Shown piece by piece: positions 1-12,300 of a stretch of 64,000 bases of DNA. Under the pieces are notes generated by a model. The model was not told where the DNA came from. It did not search any database and saw only the letters and a list, made by a program, of their open reading frames with translations. Source of the stretch: Echiichthys vipera (lineage: Eukaryota; Chordata; Actinopteri; Perciformes; Trachinidae); contig OY829652.1 in NCBI GenBank assembly GCA_963691815.1, positions 12,987,027 through 13,051,026 on the forward strand, in the 5' to 3' direction. The position numbers were made by a program, and so were the translations under genes. Every line of letters starts with the position of its first letter. Positions within the stretch are counted from its first letter, which is position 1.

Positions 1-1387
1 TAGCAAGTGGTTTACAACATGCTGCGATACACTAAAGTTGCATACAGACAATAGAGACACTGTTTAACGTGTTTTGCAATAACTCTTCCTGTGAACTGGT
101 GCATAAACTAATAATGCTGATATAATATAACACAGTTGCCATCAAACATCCCATTCTATATGAATTTTAAATATTAAGTAATTATTTCTGCAAAAAAAGT
201 TTTTTTTATTCTATTATTATTTTAGCAATGAGGTATTTATTTAAATGTATGACTACTACTACTGAGCAAACTCAATCCGCTGATGACGGCCATGAGGCTG
301 AAAGCACCAGAAGAAATAAGTCAACCTTTTTTTCCATTTATGTATATGAAATGTTTGTGTTTTATCACCACTGTAAAATGTATTTATAGAGCGTTATCAA
401 TCAATCAAAGTATTTATGGCTAATTCACAAATAAGTACATTTATAAATACTAATACATTATAAACAATTTATTAAGTTTGTATGTAATGCTTATACTTGC
501 TAAATAGGGCTTTAAAGAAAATTGTTAGATTTATGTTTGTTGCTGTTATAATAATATAAAATTAAGATATGTTTTCTCTTATTTTGCATATACTGAAACT
601 AGTACATCCTGTTTCAAAGGTGCAGACACCCACTGATACATAGGCACTTATGCCATCTTGTCTCTGTTTTAGGAGGGGACACAAGTCTTTCTGTTTTACA
701 GTGACACTTTATCATCTTTATCAAAGTTGTGAAAGCCGAGCTGCATCATTTAATATTTTAGTGGGTTAACTTAACATATCTTGGTTTGCATTACATCTAC
801 TGCAGGGGAAACATCTTATTTCCATATATCTGACACCCGAGCTCTACAGAAAACAGTACTGCAGCTGTTGTAATCACTTATAAACATAACTGTGATCATG
901 GAAAGCATTCATGTACGCATAAAAGGTTATACTGTCGTTTTAGTGACTACCACAAAATCTATAATTAGAGGGTAAAAGCAGCAGATGATAGAAGATAATA
1001 AATTACATGTCAGCATTTTTGACACACTTCCTCATTGCTGTTGTATACAGACGTTTGAAATATGTATGCAAATAAAGTTTCATGTGAATGTAGTGCAGCA
1101 TTGATGGTAGCAGCCTGTAGTCAAATATATTTTTAAAGGTCAGTAAACACAGCACACATTTTTTTTCCCAAAGAAAACATTTCCTTTTTGAATCTCATTT
1201 TTTTTAATTGTGTAAATAATTTTTAAATAAATACGTTAAAAAGAAAAAATACACACATGTCATTTTAATAGCTATGAACATGTAAGCTCATGTTGAATAT
1301 ACTTTATAAAAGCACCTTTCAAGGAGGGCAGAATAGGCAGCCCCACTGTAGTGTCAGAATATTTTCATCAGTAGCTGGCAAACTTCA
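1..1387. other. AT-rich non-coding DNA, including the sh2d7 3' UTR
   Basis: No coding exon is seen beyond the sh2d7 stop at 1388-1390. The sh2d7 3' UTR must occupy the right part. On the minus strand there is no obvious AATAAA close to the stop; ATTAAA variants lie at 1269-1264 and 1208-1203. The rest is AT-rich and unassigned, apart from a hammerhead-like motif near 280-310 described in the findings. Confidence 0.5.
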
Positions 1388-4300
1388 TCACCATTTCCTC
1401 TTGCCCTCAGGGAACAGCCATTTCCATTTATCGTTCTTCAGGAGATTAAAAAAAATGAATCAGTAAATAAATACAGTAGGATGAACATTAAATACAACTT
1501 TTCAAGTGTTTAAATGAAAGCATGCTAACCTTTAATCCCCAGGAAGATTGGTTATGTTTGGGTCTGACGTCCTGCAGAGGCTCATAAGTGTTGCTGTTGA
1601 GTTCAGGTGCGTCTGTGTCCTCGTGGCCAGGAATCACCTCATATGTATTGTCGTGAGGGAAACGGCCAACAACGGCTTCATTGGGGACCTCGGCGTACAC
1701 TGAACCGCTGTGCTGCCCTGGTGCTGATGATCTGGTCCCAGAGGATGTACTGTGTGGGCTACCAGAACTGCCTGCCAGGTGATAGACGCCACTGTCGCTC
1801 ATGTTTTCCACGCTACCACTCACTCTGCTCCATGAGTCTGTCCTCTGATGCAGTGGGTTAAGGCTAGTGGCTTGTCTGACTGGTCTGGGGGAGAGTCTCG
1901 GTAGCATGTAAGGGGGTGCACTCAACCTGTAAGACTGCTCTCCATCAGAGCTGTTGTCCAGAAGCGGCAGAGACCTGCTCTTGCTTTCCAGCAGGCCTAG
2001 CTCAGAGTAAACAGACTCCGGTCCAGATGGAGGACTGCACCTGCTCTGATCCTGGATTGTGGATATCTCGGCTCTCCCCGGATTATTTCCATGGAAATTA
2101 TCTTGACAGATATGTTGGAATCTCGGTATCTCCCTGGGTGAATGCTTTCTGAGCTGAGCATACAAAACCCTGTCAGGGTCATTCAGGGGGCCAATATCAA
2201 GGTGCCTGCTCCTCCGAGGCAAAGGTGGTACTTCCTGTTTAACAGAACAAGCCAGGCTCTTAAAGCTATCTTAAAGGTACAGCAAACATTTCGGTGTAAC
2301 ATATGAATTACTGTACTCACCTCTAGTGTCCTGTTGCTCTTTGGTGGCCGTGCAGGCGGCTGATCTGAGTTCATCTGTGGTTTTGGCATGTTCACAGGTC
2401 TGACACTGGCTACTGGCTTTTCTTTAGGGCTAACCTGGATTATATCATAAAGCTCTTTATCCAGTGCCTGCAAGAACAAAACATCAGTTAGACCCTCATT
2501 CTCGATTAATGGCTCTACAGACAAAGAAGCAATAAACAGACAGATTTTCTCTTATTTTTGTCCGTATCCGCAATTTGTTCTTTTTTTGTTAGTACCCACT
2601 GATTTTGGGGATTCACCAATGTTTTCTTATTTTTGCTTTGCTCTTAGGTAAGAGAACATTTTACGAGTGTTTGGTGTTAGGAAGAATTTATTGTGATGCC
2701 AGAAAAAAAGACAAAGTGCCAGAGTCCCGTATGTCTCATGCTGAAGGAGTTTATTTATACTTGATCAAGGAGAACAGAGGAGTCGTCAACACAAAGTCGT
2801 GCGTGAAGCCACCTCAATTCTAAGGCTCAGACAGCAAAAGCCAAGATTCTTATACTAGAAGGTGGACCCAGACAGCAAGAGGAGAAGTGCTAACATCTCA
2901 TTGGCTATAATGCATAAACACGACAGTAAGGATTCACACCAGCTAGGAAATGCAAAGTGTTACCCCAGTGACAGTGGGCGTTATTGTCTAACCCTGCAGC
3001 TGTATCTTGCAGCCTGCAGAGAGTGAGATTGAAGGCGCCAAGAGAAAAATATGGCCTTGGCTTGTGTATAAAGCATTTAAATGCCCACAGAAGTAATCTA
3101 ACAGAAAGTCCTGCTATTATAGCTCTCTACTATAATACAGATGGATTGATTCATAAACTGTCTAGGGGATTGAAATTGTACCTAACAGTTGGGAGCACTC
3201 TTACCAAGATAAGAAAAAAAACAGTCCACAAATTGTTTGTCCAATACAAACAAGTTTAGGCTCAACATTCATCATTTGCCACTTTACCTTTGCTTATATA
3301 GTTAAAATTAAGAGAAAATGTAAGATACTATAGCTGCATGAGGCCCAGTGTTACCTAAAGAAAGGGACTGAGAAGTTTTGTCTTACCTCAAAACACGAAA
3401 ACGTCAGGTACTCTCCAAATGGCTGAATGGAGCTCGTCTTATAGTACTCTATGAGATCAGAAACCGAGTCGTGCTCTTCGGTGTCTCCACAGACTACAAA
3501 ATGCCCTGATTCATTTTGGTTGATCACAAAATGTCGACACCGATCTCTGCCTCTGCAACAGGAAATAATATAAATTAAAATGTATTAGGTTAAAAAAACA
3601 AAACACAAAGCAACCCTGGGTTCATTTGGCTGAAAGGTGAGGACAATTTGAAGTTTGGTTAAAATGACTTAAATAATATCCGTGGTTAATATAAAACAAA
3701 AACATCCCATTTATGACTTTTGGAGCTTAGTTGTCCACTGAAAAAGTGATCTGCTTAAAAATAGTTTAGAAGTAAAAACTATAACAACAGCAGATTTGGC
3801 ACAAAATCCTCGCATTATGAGCTCTTTATTCTTTATTGATTACATATATACTGTACAATTACATGTAGAACAAGTATTTATCTGTGAAGATATAATAACA
3901 CACGAATATTAGAAGCATTAAATAGAGAGGCGCAAATAGTAATAATAATAAGCTCAGTAAAAACACAATCAGTATACGACTCTAATAAAAACTCACTTAT
4001 AAGACAGTATGTATCCGATGGCCTTATCACTGAGGCGGATCAGGTAACAGCCCAGCTCCTTTTCGCTGAGTATTTCTTCAGCCTCCCTGTAGATAGACCA
4101 CAAAAAACATTAAAACCCAGACAAAAAAACTGTTTCCCAAAAGCCCAATTTGGCCTGAGTTTACAGGAACAGTGAGTCAGATTTTGAGCAGAGTAAGGAA
4201 GGCGGATCACGTAATTCACCTTGGAAATTACGCTGCATCAAAGGAAAATCCATTGGGCTTCAGGTCTTTTCTCTTAACCCGTCATTTACCAACACAGGTT

Positions 4301-5452
4301 CTGACAAAACTGTCCCTTGTGATCGTAATGTAGGTGTCTGCTGTATGTCTGTCAGCGATAGGTGGCTTGACTTAAATGTCACTGCACCTGATGTACACTC
4401 TGACCTATACAGTATATTTATGAGGTTGGTAAGAAAAGATTGGCCTTTATTGATCCCAAGCGGGAGAAATTTTGGTATTTCAGAAGCTTAAAGACAAAAA
4501 TAAGTACAGATAAATAAAGTTAAAAGAAAAGAAAAGTAAAAAAGACAAATAAATTAAGTAGAAGGTATATACACCTAGTATAAGAGAATAAGTAAATAAA
4601 AAAAAGTTAATATGACACGTATGATAAATAGCAGCGTGTCTATGAAAACAGCACACACCAGAAAAATAAAGTATATTGTGATTAATTAGTGATACTTAGT
4701 GTTATAACACTAGGAAAGAAAAATAGAAATATATAGTACGTGATATGCTAAGACAGCATAATATATTATCAAAGTATACAGTAGGATGATTTAGTACAGT
4801 TTAGTATCAGGTATAAGATATAGTATACGGTGCAATGTAGTAGTAACAGTAATAATGTTATACTATAATAATAATATATAATACATAATGTATAATATAG
4901 GATAGTGTAACAATCATATGTAATATTGTATGTAGTATGTGTCATAGTGTAATATATAATAATAATAAATTGATTTACTAATTCTCACTTAAAATAATAG
5001 AACTTAAGTAATAATCCATATACATTTATTTGCTTAAGAAATAAAAAAAAACCCTCCTCTGTATAATATTGAATTAAAAGTTGGAGTAGTTATATACTGT
5101 ATAGTTCTGTATAAAAACAGGAAATAGTACATCAAAGAACGGGATATCTTCGTTGTGACAAACTAATTGTTCTAAAATTGAGCGAAGTTCGTTTTTAACC
5201 CACAAAATAATAATGTGACAGAGACTAATATTGGCTCATAGCCCACTTAAGATCTATTTTGTCCATACGATGAAATGTTTCCCTAGTGAATACTTACTTT
5301 CTTGTGATGAAGCCCAGGAACCAAGTGGGAAAGAAGCCATTGTGGACGATGAGTGGCACTTGAGTCTCGATGAACCACTTTGAAGCCAGTTCCCTGAATC
5401 TTCCTTCAGTCCCTTCAACATGAGAATCCACCGGTGGTTCACTTCTCTCCAT
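1388..5452 (-). CDS. sh2d7: SH2 domain-containing protein 7 (six coding exons)
   Basis: Coding exons, minus strand: 5452-5298, 4086-3997, 3552-3387, 2467-2321, 2234-1530, 1435-1388. All have AG/GT borders and compatible phases; the total is 1311 nt, 436 codons plus stop. The SH2 domain spans about residues 44-137: it opens with WFLGFITRK, has YLIRLSD with the phosphotyrosine-binding Arg at 69 (FLVR position), then GYILSYKGRDRCRHF. Human SH2D7 shares the lead-in (LxxKWFxETQ), the GFITRK start and the RCRHFVINQ stretch, and is a smaller match to other SH2D2A/HSH2D-type adaptors. The C-terminal 300 residues look disordered, with SH3-ligand-like PPARPPK and PPLPRR and several YxxL/V tyrosines. 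It ends in a short basic exon (KWKWLFPEGKRKW). ATG 5452 was chosen because it matches the human start region; an in-frame upstream ATG at 5506 exists but probably lies in intron. Expected role: non-catalytic phosphotyrosine adaptor. It is head-to-head with TBC1D2B, as in human 15q25. Confidence 0.9.
4430..4980 (-). repeat. LINE-like 3' tail and AT-rich decayed sequence in a sh2d7 intron
   Basis: The stretch beginning near 4440 reads TTTATTGATCCCAAGCGGGA, which in reverse complement is the tcccgcttgggatcaataaa ending common to teleost non-LTR retrotransposons. The DNA to its right, up to about 4980, is simple AT-rich sequence with scattered AATAAA and TATA words and no reading frame. It lies in the intron between the first and second coding exons of sh2d7. 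Family assignment is from memory of the tail motif. Confidence 0.5.
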
Positions 5453-5923
5453 CTTCGCCTGTTCCTGATCAATGCCACACAGACAGCAGATGAACACAAC
5501 CGGCATTCACTTCCCAAACGTATGCAGTGAGGGTGCATTTGCACTCTCTAATTTGCCTATTTTCCAGGAGGTGTCAACCAGACACTAAGTAGCTCAGTAT
5601 TGTCATTGTTGCAGGAAATACCAGTTGTTAAATATGTTAAACTTCAATTTGAACATATACTGTGCAATATTTCTTTACAATATGTAATAATTTAATTGGT
5701 TAACATAAACTGTTCAGAATCCACAGTTATTTAAATTCCATTTTCACTCTACAATAATAAGGCTGTTTTCATCCAACAATACATTTATTTACACTGACCT
5801 CCTGCAGTTATGTCACACTGGCGGTAAGCAAACTGTTACTTTGCACGGAGATATATGGTTAATAAGTTAGTCATTAAAGCAGTAAGTGCCGTGTTCTTGT
5901 GGTGATCTAGTAACAGTACATAC

Positions 5924-6261
5924 CTTGAAGCAAAGTGTCAGGCAGGTCCTGAGGCAGGAGGACTGTTTGTGATCCTTTGTCCTCGACCCTGAGAAGTGGC
6001 AGATCTTCTCAGATCTGGGTTTCTGTTGTCTGTACAGTACGCAGCAATTTCTGTCAATCCCTAGAAAAAAGATTGGAAGGCTTTATACTCAGTTGAATGT
6101 GAAGCTCAGAAAACTGTTATCATAAGGTTAGTGATGTGTACATACCTGTCCTTGAGAGTGTGTGGTTTGAACCTGGTGTCATTTCAGCAAGCGTTAAAAT
6201 GCCTCTCAACTTCTGAACAGTCTGTAACCTCCAACTGAAGGTGTACTGAGGGAGTGTGACC
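5924..6261 (-). other. sh2d7: Probable non-coding 5' exons of sh2d7
   Basis: Two stretches on the minus strand have good splice signals at both ends and no continuing reading frame into the gene. The first is 6261-6146 (acceptor ...catgtag, donor CAG|gtatgt). The second is 6060-5924 (acceptor with a poly-T tract ending ctag, donor AAG|gtatgt). An acceptor ending gatcag near 5467 would then join to the exon holding ATG 5452. This is inferred from splice signals only; transcript data would settle it. The start of transcription was not located. Confidence 0.4.
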
Positions 6262-8211
6262 CTACATGGGAGATATAGACAGATGACATTTACAGTTACA
6301 CACATTTTTCCCCCTGGCTTGGAAAGCAGTGCTGCTCGGCAACGGCACAGCAGAGTTCATGCAGCTCATTTGCATGACAGAGACGTCTATGGGTAGCAGA
6401 ACAAAGCAGAAGCTTCCTGAAGAGAAATGGAAAGTAAGCCGCACACAGCTATAACTGTGGTTTGTGTGCACACGAGTGTGTCGGTTTGCAAGAGTCTGAT
6501 TACTGTAGCAGTGGGTGATCTGTTGCGTCAGCAGTTGATCTCCCATGTCTTTTGAACTGTGTTTGCTATGAGTTTAGATCACAGCTCACAAGGGAGGAGC
6601 GAATGCATGAATGAATGGAAACGTTTGGGAAGATTCACTGAGATTTTAGAGGGCATAACTAATAAGATGAGATATTTCCTAGCCCTGTTTTAAGGTTGTC
6701 ATAAATAATGGCTAACTCATTCCCCCCGTGGCTTGAGACAGTCCTAATGAATCATCTCTCTGTTGGTTTCTGCTCAGTGGGGAACAGTAGGAAGTCCCAC
6801 TGGGGGAGAGACAATAACCAGATAGAGCCTCTGTGTCATACTGAGCGGGGTGAGACTTTATATCAGCATTCCCCCAAGGATAACATTGCTCTAATGTTGA
6901 TACAAGAAGACGCACTGCTACTTTTCCCCATACGCAGCTGATTGAACAAAGTGTATTCTTCCTCTAATATACATATAATAGAAATGATAGGCCTGTTATC
7001 CATCTACACATCCACCCAATATCTGCACTGTTATGTTCCATGTATGACTAAGTAATGCTACAGTGTCATACTCTCAACAGTGCTGTCTGTCAGTCTTATA
7101 AACATCCTTGTGAGTCATGATGAGCTCCTCTGGAGGTGTTAGGAGGATCGGGGTGCAATGTTATCACTGTTTCCATGTTTGTAAAGATTCAATACATGCA
7201 TAGCATTATACTACAATGACCGCCTTGAACAATATAGAACTGATCTTTTCTACAGCAGCTGTGAGGTAACCGGATATATAAAAGGAAGTAAAGTTATCAG
7301 ACAGTTGCCAGACAAGAGGCTCTTTTTTCAGTCTTGGCGACATACCTATGAGGGGGATGTGCGTCTTTTAAAAGGTCACAAGTCAGTTGACGTCTGTAAA
7401 ATGTCATCACAACAAAAGTACATCACATCACTTTTATGTCTGTGGGTGAAAAAAAAGCATCTTCACAAACAACTTACGGTAAATCTCCCAGAAAGCCAAA
7501 GTTCAATCGGACTAAAATAATAATGTGACTTGTAACAAAACACAAGTCACAGCTATCTCAGCTGTTGGATGGGTTACGTTTCAATGGGAGAAATAATAGG
7601 CTTTTATATAAGCATAAGATCAGCCATGTACCGTTTACTGCCCCACATGCATCATGTCATAGCATGTTCACGTCTACAACCATCAATCAACATGAAGCAG
7701 GTTGAGCAGATGTTCCTTTCTGCAGCTCCAGAATGAACTCTGAGCCCAGTAGGAAATACTCCAACAGGCTGAACTCTGTTCTGTTATATACTTTCGTTTC
7801 ACTGTATGAGTCACACTGAATAACATATAGGTAAGTCACCATCACAGATGATTAAACAGCTGTAGACTAGATTGATTTATTGAAAATATAATATAGCTCC
7901 TACAAAGTGCAGACAGACTACAACTAATTTCATTTTCTTAAACTGCACACACAGTGTTGTAGGGGCTTATCTTGTATTTCAGTGTATCCACGTTTTATTT
8001 TCATACTGCATAACATGTCAAAATTTTTATGATTTGTGTTTATTTTTTATTTTATTATTGCTTTTATTGGATATATCGATTTGTTGAAAGTGTGCCAACT
8101 ACAGATACAGCTTGGTTCCTCTAAATAAGATATGGGGGGGTCTCTGAAATATTGACATTTTTGTCATGTATTGCAATGCCACTGCATATTTGATAACATT
8201 CACACCATCTG

Positions 8212-8214
<3 letters not shown>

Positions 8215-8258
<44 letters not shown>

Positions 8259-8280
8259 ATTATTATTATTATTATTATTT
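8215..8280. repeat. Compound microsatellite (AT)n then (ATT)n
   Basis: About 20 AT units run directly into about nine ATT units. It is in the sh2d7-TBC1D2B space. The junction of a dinucleotide array with a trinucleotide array is a common product of slippage. Confidence 0.95.
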
Positions 8281-9081
8281 TAACTATTTCTTTTACTATT
8301 TAACTTGCACTCCACACATCTTAGGAACAGCCTTCTTGAAGACCTGAGGGCAACAGAGAGTGCCGATTACAAATAGTTATTACATTTTAACCTGGCTTAT
8401 AATTAAGATTTATTTACTTATCCGTCTAATTATTTATTGTATTTTACCTTTTTTAGCCGGGATTTTTATTGTTTGTAGTTATACATGTATTTAGTGATCT
8501 TTTTTTCTTTGACTATTGATTTATGTACTCTAGTATGTTTATTTATTTTATTTACTTGTTAATTATTTATTTTTAATCTCTCATGTTTCCTCACAGTAAA
8601 TTGATGCAATAAAGCATAGCATTTTCTCAGTTCCTGTTTATGTTAATGATGGCTGCTATGTACATGTGTGTATATGTTTATGCTGTATTTATGTTCATAG
8701 AATAGAATAGAAATACTTATTACTACTTATACTTATTAATACTTATTATTGATTTGTTGATTGATTAATAAGCATATTGGCTCTGGGGCTTTGTTGAGCT
8801 GTATAAATGTTTGTGTTTCTGTATATAGTGTTATTTATGTTGCACATTGATCCCAGGGAAATGCACCCTCGCTCCGCCTTACATTGAGATGTGGAGTAAA
8901 AGGACAATACACTTTTATATGTCATATAATATAATATAGCCTAATATGATATAATATAACATATCATTATGGCTCATGCGAAAGATTGGAAAGTTATGTA
9001 ATACACACATTGAATGTGCCATGTTCACCTGACAAATTTAGATATTTCTAGTTTGTTTTATATCTTACTGTATATCAACCA

Positions 9082-9084
<3 letters not shown>

Positions 9085-9132
<48 letters not shown>
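9085..9132. repeat. (TTA)n microsatellite upstream of TBC1D2B
   Basis: About 16 TTA units lie some 220 bases before the TBC1D2B start codon. In translation it yields long runs of Y or I, which are artefacts. Confidence 0.95.
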
Positions 9133-9135
<3 letters not shown>

Positions 9136-9355
9136 TATATTTTCTTATAATTTTGGCAGCGGGAGTATCTCTGGTAGCAGATCTGGTCAAACACCACCAC
9201 CCAACGGTACTGCATGCACACCTCGCACACCACGTCACCGTTGAAAACAAAACTACATCTCCCATGGTCCCCTTACCCGAGAGGCAGGCAGTCATGCGGA
9301 TGGAAACAGGAGTGGGCATCCGCTGCGCTGCGCGAAGAAGAAACTTCGAGGAACG

Positions 9356-12300
9356 ATGCACGAAGAGGAGGATGGCAGCGCAGCAAAGTCCTGCACAGCC
9401 TCGCGGGTCCTGGCCTCCAGGTCCGTGGATGTGGCCGAGGTCGAGGGAGCGAAGGAGCAGGCCTCCAAGCTGTGCGGCTACTTGAACAAACTGTCCGGAA
9501 AGGGGCCTCTGAGGGGGTACAAGCCGAGGTGGTTCGTGTACGATCCGAGGAAATGTTATTTGTATTACTTCAAGACTCCCCAAGATGCCCTGCCGCTCGG
9601 GCACATCGAGATCGGTGATGCGTGCTTCAGCTACGACGTGGAGGGGGAAGAGGGTCAGTTTGAGATCCGCACGACCGGGAAGGAGTTTCTCCTGAAGGTA
9701 GAAACTTTTCAGCATGTGTTGCACTGCTTGGCTGTCATTTGTCCACTTCCTTTCTTCTGAAGAAAGGCAGACACACCCATCCCAGCTTCATTTATTCTCA
9801 GCTTTGATTTTAGTCGGACGTGCAAATATCTCTGCAGACAGTCAGGAGTGAGCTGACAGAAGAAGAAGAAGAAAAGAAGCTGTCTAAAAATAAAAATACA
9901 TTCTGACAAGAGCTTAATCAGCACATTACTCAGCTGATTGCCCCAAACACAACCAGCCCACTGTTTGTTTACATGTAGAGATAATCGTATGCACTGATTT
10001 GCAGGCATATATGAGCTCATCAGCCCTCATGACACCTCTGCTTTGCAAAGGGTCATCTCATGTGATGATTGTGTCTTCTTTGCTGTCATGTGACTGTGAC
10101 GGGTTTCAGGTGCTTCTGGTCTCACTCAGCCTGGCTGCCCTTTTCAGCAGATGGTGTGAATGTTTAATACCAAACAGCTTGCACGGCCCAAGGCTGGAAC
10201 TGAGACTGAAACCAGCGTCTGGGCTCATTCACATGACAAATCCTAATAGTAACCTGCTATTTAAAGTGCTCCTGGGCTGTTTCACATGCTTTATTTAATT
10301 CCACAGCTGTTATCGTTTTTCCTAGCCAAGATTTCATTTCATTATTTTTGTTGTCTTTTAACCGTTTTTAGCTTTAAAATATGATTCACTCGTGAGTAAG
10401 CTGGTGTATGTGTGTGTCCGTAGGCCCCCAGCAGGCAGGTGATGCATTACTGGCTGCAGCAGTTACAGCAGAAACGTTGGGAGTACAGCAACACACGAGG
10501 CTCCGGTCAGAGAGACAGCTGGAGCTCCCCGACCCTGGCCTATCCTCCCACGGGACTCGTAGGCAAGGACAATGGTAGGCAGGTACACACACATGCACAT
10601 GTGCGGTGTGTATGATCACTCATTTTCACTGCTCTGTTCCAGGTACCAGCTGAAAGTAAACACCTGTATCTGATGGATTAATATTTACACAAGTGCCACA
10701 AACTAAAGTGGAGTTGTTTTGTTGCCAGGTTCCCAAGTTCCTACAGAACAAGCATGTAGGAGTGGTTATGTCAAGTACAGAGTGAATGAGAAATAAATGG
10801 CCAAAGAAAGGAGTTCACACATCAATTTTATCTAGGGTGTGTTTAATTGAATGCACACAACCAAATTCTCATTGTGTGAACTGCCTACTGTTCTCAATTG
10901 TTCTCACAGGCATCTGCCACTGTAAGATGACAGAATGAGTGCAGCTCCACAGCAAAAACATTGTAAAGAAGAGCATGTTTGTTCACACAGTAGAATATAA
11001 TTCACTTTATCAATCCCAGCATAGTGTCTTATGGCAATCCTAGTAATGTGTGAACATCAAAGTTAAATGCAATTCATTTTAAGTCAATGTTCTTAAGTTC
11101 TTTATTTGCGCAAATAAAAAGAATAAAGAAGAAATAGAAATATACAATATCATAAGAAAATGCACAGGTTGTATGAAAAAAAGGGTTTTAAAAGAACCCT
11201 CCTAACATTACAATTAAAGCTGTACAGGCTTGCCAGCAATTTACAAATGAACATAAATGTCTCAAATATCTCAAAGGAAGAAAAATAATACAATGTCCAA
11301 ACAAGAAATGCTAAAAATATGAACAAGGATTACAGCACATCTATTTGTACTGCTTTCATACACTGTATCATAACTAACTATAACACACAACTCATTTTTT
11401 TTCTTTTAAAAAAGGTCGCACAAATACCTATGTTAACTGTAACGCAATACCAATAAAGATGTATTCAGTAAACCATATTGTAACACTTGATTTTGTAAAC
11501 GATGCTTAGCCCCAAACAACAGTCCTACGAAAAATAGCCGTTTCTGAATGTAAAGATATAGAAAACAAAAGTGCTTTGAAGTGCTCTAATTTCAGTTTTC
11601 ATACATTTTTTTTTACCACCCTGTGTTGTCTCAGTCTCAAACTTCCTCGACCTTTTGTCAGCGAGTTGTGATGAAATGTGTGGGTGTAGGAAAGACATGT
11701 GCAATCAGCAATGTCTCCTTAACTAGAACTTTCCCTCGAGCTGTGCACAGGACATTAAATGTTTTATGTTGTCCTTTTTGCATGGCTAGTGAACGATTAA
11801 CATGCCTCAGCTTATCTACACTATATCACCAAGTTTCTAGACTATCTGGTAAAAGCTGCTGTATAAAGATTAAGATATAAAGACATTGTGTTGTAACACG
11901 TGAGACCAATTTGCTGGCACAGGTGCAGAGGATAACAACATAGTTTTTTTTCTTGTCTGGAGATGTCAGTTCAATTGTTGATCCGAGTAAAATGAGTTTA
12001 ATCATTGTAATACATGAAATGCAGTTTACTATGTGGTTGAAACTAGTTGCCCTCTATGGGTGTGACAGCATAACTTTGGAGCTGTTTGGCCTGTTATCAA
12101 ATGTTCCCACACTTTCCCAGATCATTTTATATAAAGGACATTTTATATTTAGCCTTCTTGGCTCAGAAATGCTACATACTGTATTTTCTGATGGTTAGAG
12201 AGCTGCTCATGAAACCACAGACATCCACCCTGCTGTGCTGTAAATGGAATTCTGGGTTACTATAAATATTGCTTCACTTTTCTCTGGAAACCATTCAGGG

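Larger units (their letters stand above)
6262..9355. other. Space between the divergent sh2d7 and TBC1D2B genes
   Basis: No coding exon was found here. The part next to TBC1D2B (about 9150-9355) is GC-richer than the rest and probably holds its promoter and 5' UTR. The sh2d7 start should lie at the left side. Two long microsatellites sit in it (8215-8280 and 9085-9132). Elements serving both genes could be here, but none can be named from sequence alone. Confidence 0.5.

Noticed and set aside
6120..6546. Minus-strand frames upstream of sh2d7
   Set aside because: They cross probable splice sites and have no similarity to SH2D7; this is more likely 5' UTR.
9065..9724. Minus-strand frame of 219 codons over the first tbc1d2b exon
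   Set aside because: It is the antisense shadow of the PH-domain exon and runs into the TTA array as poly-I.
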